Positions 58,585-64,000 of a stretch of DNA of 64,000 bases are shown piece by piece. The DNA is taken from the NCBI RefSeq assembly GCF_016862375.1, contig NZ_BOMV01000039.1, positions 186,001 through 250,000 of the forward strand, written 5' to 3'. A program made the position numbers and the translations under genes. Below the pieces are notes generated by a model, which did no database searches, was not told the DNA's origin, and saw only the letters and a list, made by a program, of their open reading frames with translations. This DNA is from Paractinoplanes rishiriensis. Lineage in GTDB: Bacteria > Actinomycetota > Actinomycetes > Mycobacteriales > Micromonosporaceae. Within the stretch, counting starts at the first letter, position 1, and every line of letters begins with the position of its first letter.

Positions 58585-59886
58585 TCAGATGCCCGGGAGG
58601 CGGCCGTTGCGGAACAGGTCGACGAACTCCTGATGGTCCTCCCGGGCCTGGTCGCCGTACCGGTGCGCGAACTCGACCAGGTGCTGCACGAAGCCGTTCT
58701 CGTCCTTGTCCACGGCCGCCACGATCGCCTCCTCGGTGGAGAAGTCGACCAGGTCGTGGCTCGATTCGTCGTCGGCCACCGAGTGCATCCGGGCCACCGC
58801 CCGGCCCAGGTCGGTGATGACGCCGGTCAGCTCCTCGGGCTCGTTGACGTCCGACCAGTCCAGGTCGGCCGCGTACGGCGAGACCTCGGCGACCAGCTGG
58901 CCCACCCCGTTGAGCGTGGTGAAGCCGAGCCACGAGTCGGCGTGCGCCTGCAGCGCCCGCTGCGATTCGGCGGTGCGGTGCCCCTGATGTTTGAAGTACG
59001 ACCGGACGCGCTCGTCGTCGATCCAGCGCGCCACGGCCGGCACCTGGGCCTGCTTCATGTAGATGATCACGTCGTTCTCGAGCGCCTGGGTGTGTCCCTC
59101 GAGCAGGAGGTTGTACGACGGCAGGCCGGCCGACCCGATGCCGACGCCCTTGCGCAGCTTGATGTCCTTGATGTGGTTGGCCACCGGCCGCGAGGCCGCC
59201 GGCAGCGTGCCGAGGTAGTCGGCGAACGCGCCCTGCACCAGCGCCGCGGTCACCTCGTCGACCTCGTAGACGCCCTCGCCCATCGAGAACCGGCGCTCGA
59301 AGTCGTCGATGGTGGTCTGGGTCGCGAGCAGGTCGACGCGGGTGTTGAGCCGGGCCTCCTGCAAAACCCGCAGCAGTACGCCGTCCGCGTTGTCCAGGGT
59401 GATCGAGCCGATCGCGTCGTCACCGCCGGCCGCGATGGCCCGCAGTTCGGTCAGGTAGGACTTCGCGAACCCGGTGACCAGCGCGGTGATGTTGTCGTCG
59501 GAGAGGGCCTTCTGGTAGCCGATCAGCGCCACGCTCGCGGCGAACCGCTTCAGATCCCAGGAGAAAGGTCCGACGTACGCCTCATCGAAGTCGTTGACGT
59601 TGAACACCAGAACCCCGGACGAGTTCATGTACGTCCCGAAATTTTCCGCGTGCAGGTCGCCGTGGATCCAGACTCGGCTGGTCTGCTCGTCGAGGAAGCT
59701 GTCATCCCGGAAAGCGCTGGTCAGGTCGGCGTAGAAGAGCGACGCGCTGCCCCGGTAGAACGCGAACGGGGACGCCGCCATTTTGCGGAACTTGCGCCGG
59801 AACGCCGCCGGGTCCTGGGCCATGGGCTCACCGAATTCCCTGGTGAGCACGTCGATGATGAAGTCCGCGCGAGGCCGTTCGCTCAT
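58585..59886 (-). CDS. DUF2252 protein (kinase-like fold)
   Basis: The product is 433 aa. It shows kinase-like motifs HGDLHAEN (residues 75-82) and NDFDEA (98-103), in the family arrangement FGTYMNSSGVLVFNVNDFDE then AYVGPFSWDLKRFAASVALI. DUF2252 proteins are related to aminoglycoside- and choline-phosphotransferase folds, and their substrate is unknown. It lies 10 bp after nuoB on the same strand and is convergent with the candidate anti-sigma gene four bases away. Confidence 0.9.
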   Translation of the reverse strand: MSERPRADFIIDVLTREFGEPMAQDPAAFRRKFRKMAASPFAFYRGSASLFYADLTSAFRDDSFLDEQTSRVWIHGDLHAENFGTYMNSSGVLVFNVNDFDEAYVGPFSWDLKRFAASVALIGYQKALSDDNITALVTGFAKSYLTELRAIAAGGDDAIGSITLDNADGVLLRVLQEARLNTRVDLLATQTTIDDFERRFSMGEGVYEVDEVTAALVQGAFADYLGTLPAASRPVANHIKDIKLRKGVGIGSAGLPSYNLLLEGHTQALENDVIIYMKQAQVPAVARWIDDERVRSYFKHQGHRTAESQRALQAHADSWLGFTTLNGVGQLVAEVSPYAADLDWSDVNEPEELTGVITDLGRAVARMHSVADDESSHDLVDFSTEEAIVAAVDKDENGFVQHLVEFAHRYGDQAREDHQEFVDLFRNGRLPGI

Positions 59887-59896
59887 ATGGCGGAGA

Positions 59897-60448
59897 TTAG
59901 TCGGCGGCGGCCACCGGCGGGGTGACCATCGGTGCAGTCAATGAGGAAACATCGCGGCGCAGCGGGTCGGGCCGGGCCACGCCGCCGACCCCGGCCTGCT
60001 CGGCCGCGATCTTTTCCTGGAGGCGCAGGATGCCGTGCAGCAGCGCCTCGGGCCGCGGCGGGCAGCCCGGCACATAGACGTCCACCGGGATGAGCTGGTC
60101 GACGCCCTTGGTCACCGAGTAGGAGTCCCAGTACGGGCCGCCGCAGTTCGAGCAGGAGCCGAACGAGATCACGTACTTGGGTTCGGGCATCTGGTCGTAC
60201 AGCCGTCTGATCGCCGGTGCCATCTTGTCGGTCACGGTGCCGGACACGACCATCAGGTCGGCCTGCCGCGGACCGTGCGCGAACGGGATCACCCCGAGCC
60301 GCATGAAGTCGTGCCGGCTCATGCTGGACGCGATGAACTCGATCGCGCAGCAGGCCAGCCCGAAGTTGAACACCCAGAGCGAATAGCGCCTCCCCCAGTT
60401 CAGCACGAACCGGATGGGCTCCCCGAGCACTCCTGGCAGACCGGCCAC
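59897..60448 (-). CDS. nuoB: NADH-quinone oxidoreductase subunit B
   Basis: Carrier of the terminal N2 [4Fe-4S] cluster, 183 aa, from a GTG. All four ligands are visible: C33 and C34 in LACCAIEF, C99 in FGSCSNCGG and C129 in YVPGCPPRPEALLHG. It lies 9 bp after the PLP-dependent enzyme gene and 10 bp before DUF2252, and is 2.9 kb from nuoC. Electron delivery to this cluster normally passes through NuoI and to quinone through NuoD. Confidence 0.95.
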   Translation of the reverse strand: MAGLPGVLGEPIRFVLNWGRRYSLWVFNFGLACCAIEFIASSMSRHDFMRLGVIPFAHGPRQADLMVVSGTVTDKMAPAIRRLYDQMPEPKYVISFGSCSNCGGPYWDSYSVTKGVDQLIPVDVYVPGCPPRPEALLHGILRLQEKIAAEQAGVGGVARPDPLRRDVSSLTAPMVTPPVAAAD

Positions 60449-60457
60449 GTGGTCAAC

Positions 60458-61912
60458 CTACTCCCCTGCCGGACCGGTGCCCGGGGCCGGGCGCTGGAGC
60501 ATGCTCAGGAAGCCGGTCAGCAGGGCCTCGCGTAGCGCCGGCGGGGCGGCGTCGAGCAGCGTGTTGACCGCGGCCATCCGGTCGAAGCCGGCGCCGTCCA
60601 GGCCGAGGCCGGCGGCCAGGCCGGCGACCAGGTCGGGGGTGACCTGCTGCGGGGTCAGCGCGGCGGCGGCGCCGAGCAGTTCCGCGGGAAGCTGCACCGG
60701 CCCGCGCTGCCGGGCGGCGGCCACCGCGTCGGCCAGGTCGGCCGCGAACGCACCGGCGGTGGGCTGCACCGCGGCGGTCACGGTCAGGTGGATGGTGGCG
60801 GGCAGGTCGCCGTACGCCATCTGCGGTTGGGTGTGCCAGCCCCGGGCGGCCAGCTCGTCGGCCAGCACGAAGAGGTCGACGCCGTCCGAGGCCAGGCACA
60901 CCACGCTCGTCTCGGGCGGCGCGAAGAGGCGTACCCCCTCAATGGCGGACACCGCGCCGGCCAGAGTGACCACCGCCTCCCGGGTCTGCTCGGCCAGCCG
61001 CAGATAGCCGGCGTCGCCGATGCTGCGCAGCGTGGCCGCCGCGGCGGCGATCGGCCCGCCCGAGCGGGTCGACGAGATCACCGAGTTGACCATCGGGTAG
61101 CCGGGCCAGTCCGCATACGCGAAGTACTGCGGCCGGCGCAGCGCCTCGTCACGGTGCAGCAGGACCGAGACACCCTTCGGCGCGTACGCATATTTGTGCA
61201 GGTCGACCGAGATGCTGGTGACCCCCGGGACGGCGAGGTCGAACGCGGGCAGGCCGGCGCCGAGCCGCCGCAGGTAGGGCAGGATCCAGCCGCCGAAACA
61301 GGCGTCCACGTGGCAGCGCACGCCACGCTCGGCGGCGACCGCGGAAAGCTGCGGGATGGGGTCGACCACGCCGTGCGCGTACGACGGCGCGGAGCCCACC
61401 ACCAGCACGGTGTCGGCGCCGATCGCGTGCGCGGTGGCCGCCGGGTCGGCACGCAGGTCGGCGCCCACCGGGACGACGTCGAGCGCGACCCGCAGGTAGT
61501 GCGCGGCCTTGGCGAACGCCGCATGGGCGGTGGACGGCACCACGATGCGCGGCGCCGGCAGGTCGGGCCGGCTGTCGCGGGCCGCCTTGACCGCGAGGAT
61601 CAGCGATTCGGTGCCGCCGCCGGTGACGCTGCCGACCGTCTCCGGGCCGCCGCCGAGCAGCCCGGCGGCGGCCGCGACCAGGGCGTTCTCCATCGCCAGC
61701 AGGGACGGGAAGGCGGTCGGGTCGAGCCCGTTCACCGAGGCCGAGATCGCGTGCGCCGCGTGCGCCAGATCGTCCAGCCCGTCGAGCGCCGGGTCGTAGA
61801 CGTAGGCGAAGAGGCGGCCGCCGTGCGTCGGCAGATCGTGCTCGCGCAGCGCCCGCAACTCAGCCAGGATCTGCTCGCCCGGGACACCCTTCGCGGGCAG
61901 CGCTTCGAACAT
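60458..61912 (-). CDS. PLP-dependent decarboxylase/aldolase family enzyme (S1P lyase/GadB-like)
   Basis: A fold-type I pyridoxal-phosphate enzyme of 484 aa. The cofactor lysine is Lys240 in SVDLHKYAYAPKG, the cofactor aspartate Asp203 in HVDACFGG, and the ring-stacking histidine His130 in STAHAAF. These match group II decarboxylases and sphingosine-1-phosphate lyase-like enzymes. The last 70 residues are an extra helical segment. The substrate is not clear. It lies 10 bp after an MFS transporter gene and 9 bp before nuoB. Confidence 0.88.
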   Translation of the reverse strand: MFEALPAKGVPGEQILAELRALREHDLPTHGGRLFAYVYDPALDGLDDLAHAAHAISASVNGLDPTAFPSLLAMENALVAAAAGLLGGGPETVGSVTGGGTESLILAVKAARDSRPDLPAPRIVVPSTAHAAFAKAAHYLRVALDVVPVGADLRADPAATAHAIGADTVLVVGSAPSYAHGVVDPIPQLSAVAAERGVRCHVDACFGGWILPYLRRLGAGLPAFDLAVPGVTSISVDLHKYAYAPKGVSVLLHRDEALRRPQYFAYADWPGYPMVNSVISSTRSGGPIAAAAATLRSIGDAGYLRLAEQTREAVVTLAGAVSAIEGVRLFAPPETSVVCLASDGVDLFVLADELAARGWHTQPQMAYGDLPATIHLTVTAAVQPTAGAFAADLADAVAAARQRGPVQLPAELLGAAAALTPQQVTPDLVAGLAAGLGLDGAGFDRMAAVNTLLDAAPPALREALLTGFLSMLQRPAPGTGPAGE

Positions 61913-61922
61913 GTGGACGACA

Positions 61923-63260
61923 CTAACGCGCTACGTCCCGATAGGCCCTCAACAGCAGGACCGCGGTCCCGACCAGCAACGCCGGCAGCACCGTGAAACC
62001 GAGCAGCACACCCAGCCGGGCGGTGTCGTCCTGAACGGCCGCCTCGCCGGTGGACGACGAGACATAACCGAACAGTTGCAGGGTCAGGGCGTAGATCCCG
62101 GGGCCGACGGCGAGGCCGAGGGTCTCGCCCGCGGTCCACACGCCGGTGAAGACGCCGGCCTGGCGACGACCGGTGCGCGCGGTGTCGTGGGCGATGCAGT
62201 CCGGCAGCATGGCCATGGCGAAGACCTGCTGACCGGCGTATCCGCAGCCGATCAGGGCGACGACGAGATAGGTCGCGAAGGCGGGCAGGGCCGGTGCGGC
62301 CAGCAGGGCAAGGGCGCCGGCCGCGAAGAGAAGCGAGGCAGCGACCAGCGAACGCGGCTTGCCGTAGCGATGACCGACCCGGGTCCACAGCGGCATGACC
62401 AGTAGCGCCGGTCCGACGAAGGCGGCGAACAGGAAGGTGGCGCCGGAGCGAGCGCCGACCACGTGTTCGGCGAAGTACTGGACGCCGGCCAGCATGGCGC
62501 CGATGCCCACCGCCTGGATCACCCAGCAGAGCAGCAGGGCGCGGAACGGGCCGTTGGCGGCGGCCACCCGCAGTTGGGAGCGCAGGTCGGGCTCGGACTC
62601 CCGGGCCGCCTGGGTGGGGGCGTTCCGGGTGCCCAGATAGACGCCGAGCGTGCCGACCAGGATGAGCGCGCCGACGAAGACGCCGGACCACCGGTGACCG
62701 GGCAGGCCGCCGCCGGTCTGCTCGACCACCAGCGGCGCCAGGGCGCCGGAGATCAGGATAGCCAGCGCCAGGACCGCGACGCGCCAGGTCATGAGCCGGG
62801 TGCGTTCGGCGTAGCCGTCGGTCAGTTCGGCCGGCATGGCGACGTACGGGACCTGGAAGAAGGCGTACGCGGTGGCCGCCGCCAGGAAGGCGAAGGCGAC
62901 GTAGCCACCGGCCGCGGCCGCGCTGCCTCCACTGCGGACCGGGCCCGCGAAGATGGCCGCGAACAGCACGCTGAGCACCAGGCCGGCGCCGAGCAGGAAC
63001 GGCCGGCGGTCGCCGCGGCGGTCGGAGATCCGGCCGGCGACCGGATTCACCAGGACGTCCCACGCCTTCGGCAGCAAGACCAACAATCCCGCCACACCTG
63101 CCGCAACACCTAACGTATCCGTCAGATAGGGCAGCAAGAGCAAACCAGGCACGGTTCCGAAGGCGCCCGTGACCAGCGAACCCAGCGAGTAGCCCGCCAG
63201 CACGCGACGGGGCAGGACGCCGGCCGGGCGTACGTCGGGAGAGGGACCGGCGGCTGTCAT
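61923..63260 (-). CDS. MFS transporter, GPH/MFS_2-like
   Basis: Integral membrane protein of 445 aa from an ATG at 63260 (MTAAGPSPDVRPAGVLPRRV). About twelve hydrophobic segments are present, and PYLTDTLGVAAGVAGLLVLL then PKAWDVLVNPVAGRISDRRG DR is the motif of the glycoside-pentoside-hexuronide and related MFS_2 symporters. Loop 6-7 is basic and acidic. A much longer frame continues upstream but is opposed by the ggt gene and is rejected. It heads the transporter-PLP enzyme-nuoB-DUF2252 run and is divergent from ggt by 48 bp. Confidence 0.85.
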   Translation of the reverse strand: MTAAGPSPDVRPAGVLPRRVLAGYSLGSLVTGAFGTVPGLLLLPYLTDTLGVAAGVAGLLVLLPKAWDVLVNPVAGRISDRRGDRRPFLLGAGLVLSVLFAAIFAGPVRSGGSAAAAGGYVAFAFLAAATAYAFFQVPYVAMPAELTDGYAERTRLMTWRVAVLALAILISGALAPLVVEQTGGGLPGHRWSGVFVGALILVGTLGVYLGTRNAPTQAARESEPDLRSQLRVAAANGPFRALLLCWVIQAVGIGAMLAGVQYFAEHVVGARSGATFLFAAFVGPALLVMPLWTRVGHRYGKPRSLVAASLLFAAGALALLAAPALPAFATYLVVALIGCGYAGQQVFAMAMLPDCIAHDTARTGRRQAGVFTGVWTAGETLGLAVGPGIYALTLQLFGYVSSSTGEAAVQDDTARLGVLLGFTVLPALLVGTAVLLLRAYRDVAR

Positions 63261-63308
63261 GGACGCGCATGCTACGACGATCACGCTGCTGGGCCTACGC
63301 TTCGCCGC

Positions 63309-64000
63309 ATGAAAGGCATACCCGCCGGAGTTTCGGCGAGCCATCCGGCCACCGCGCGCGCCGGTCTCCAGGTGCTGCGGGACGGCGGCACGGCGGGCGA
63401 CGCCGCGGTGGCGGCCGTGCTCGCCTGCTGCGTGGCCGAGACCATCTTCACCGGGCTGGGCGGCGGCGGCTTCGCCACCTACTTCGACGCCGCCACCGGC
63501 GAGGTCACCTGCCTCGACTTCTTCACCGCGGTGCCCGGTCTCGACGACGACTGCCGGGCCGGGCCGATGATCGCGGTGGACGTGTTCTTCGGCGGGTTGC
63601 CGCAGGTGTACTCGATCGGCGGGGCGAGTGTCGGGGTGCCCGGGGTGCCGGCCGGCTGCGGCGAGGTGCACCGGCGGTGGGGACGGCTGCCCTGGGCCGA
63701 GGTGGTGTCGCCGGCCATCTCGCTGGCCAAGACCGGCGTGCCGACCCCCGAGGCGCACGCCCGCACGCTGGACGCCTGCGCACCGGCGCTGGCGTGGGGC
63801 GAGGGCGCGGCCGTCTACACCCCGAACGGGCGCCGGCTGGCTGGTGGCGACCTGCTGTTCCACCCGGGACTTGCGACGGCGCTGGACGCCCTCGCGCTGA
63901 ACGGGCCGTCGATCTTCTACACCGGGGACTTCGCGCCGATCGTGGTCGACACGGTACGGCGGGCCGGTGGCGTGCTGGGGCCCCGGGACCTCGCCGAGTA
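63309..64000 (+). CDS. ggt: gamma-glutamyltransferase, 5' part
   Basis: The frame opens at the ATG at 63309 (MKGIPAGVSASHPATARAGL) and runs off the right edge after about 230 codons. The family N-terminus is clear: AGLQVLRDGGTAGDAAVAAV, then ETIFTGLGGGGFATYFDAAT and SIGGASVGVPGVPAGCGEVH. The catalytic Thr of the small subunit lies beyond the window. No signal peptide is present, so this member may be cytosolic. It belongs to the Ntn-hydrolase group cleaving gamma-glutamyl compounds. It is divergent from the MFS gene. Confidence 0.92.
   Translation, partial: MKGIPAGVSASHPATARAGLQVLRDGGTAGDAAVAAVLACCVAETIFTGLGGGGFATYFDAATGEVTCLDFFTAVPGLDDDCRAGPMIAVDVFFGGLPQVYSIGGASVGVPGVPAGCGEVHRRWGRLPWAEVVSPAISLAKTGVPTPEAHARTLDACAPALAWGEGAAVYTPNGRRLAGGDLLFHPGLATALDALALNGPSIFYTGDFAPIVVDTVRRAGGVLGPRDLAE

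Overview
The window is GC-rich DNA from an actinobacterium, most likely a member of the Micromonosporaceae (Actinoplanes/Micromonospora type). This is inferred from pervasive GTG starts, actinobacterial extensions on S3, L22 and S5, the secE-nusG neighbourhood with HadA/HadB-like genes and tRNA-Trp, a second (nuo2-type) complex I locus, and DUF1707, DUF2252 and DUF4396 proteins. Nearly all of the first 33 kb is on the minus strand.

Region 1 (1-13 kb, minus) is the S10-spc-alpha supercluster: rpsJ, rplC, rplD, rplW, rplB, rpsS, rplV, rpsC, rplP, rpmC, rpsQ, rplN, rplX, rplE, rpsN, rpsH, rplF, rplR, rpsE, rpmD, rplO, secY, adk, map, then the start of a DUF1707 gene. Many junctions overlap (ATGA, GTGA, TGATG), indicating translational coupling. 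Region 2 (13-18 kb) is the str operon: rpsL, rpsG, fusA, tuf. Region 3 (18-31.5 kb) holds two small membrane proteins, rpoC, rpoB, rplL, rplJ, an ABC exporter pair, rplA, nusG and secE. The rplK (L11) gene expected between nusG and rplA is missing. Region 4 (32-33.6 kb) holds tRNA-Trp, a HadB/HadA-like dehydratase pair, rpmG, tRNA-Met and tRNA-Thr.

Region 5 (33.7-47.6 kb) is mixed. It contains a membrane GAF-GGDEF-EAL protein with a tiny exported-peptide gene upstream, a helix-turn-helix protein, a sulfurtransferase, YajQ, tRNA-Tyr, and a predicted RNase A-like toxin with a coupled immunity-like gene. Further along are an acetyltransferase, HtpX, an MFS transporter, a DUF4396 protein behind a CsoR-like palindrome, a DUF1707 protein, a luciferase-family oxidoreductase, another acetyltransferase, a MOSC protein and a secreted Pro/Thr-rich protein.

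Region 6 (47.7-60.5 kb) is a fragmented second complex I locus (nuoN, M, L, K, J, I, H, C, B). It is interrupted by a Uma2-family gene, by an ECF sigma factor with a coupled membrane protein, and by a DUF2252 gene. No nuoA, D, E, F or G is present. nuoB lies in a tight operon with a transporter, a PLP-dependent decarboxylase-like enzyme and DUF2252. The window ends inside a gamma-glutamyltransferase gene.

The observations most worth following are the missing rplK, a 28-nt motif shared by the rpsL and rpsJ leaders, the toxin-immunity pair, the CsoR-type site before a His-tailed DUF4396 protein, the small exported peptide, and the stripped-down nuo locus.
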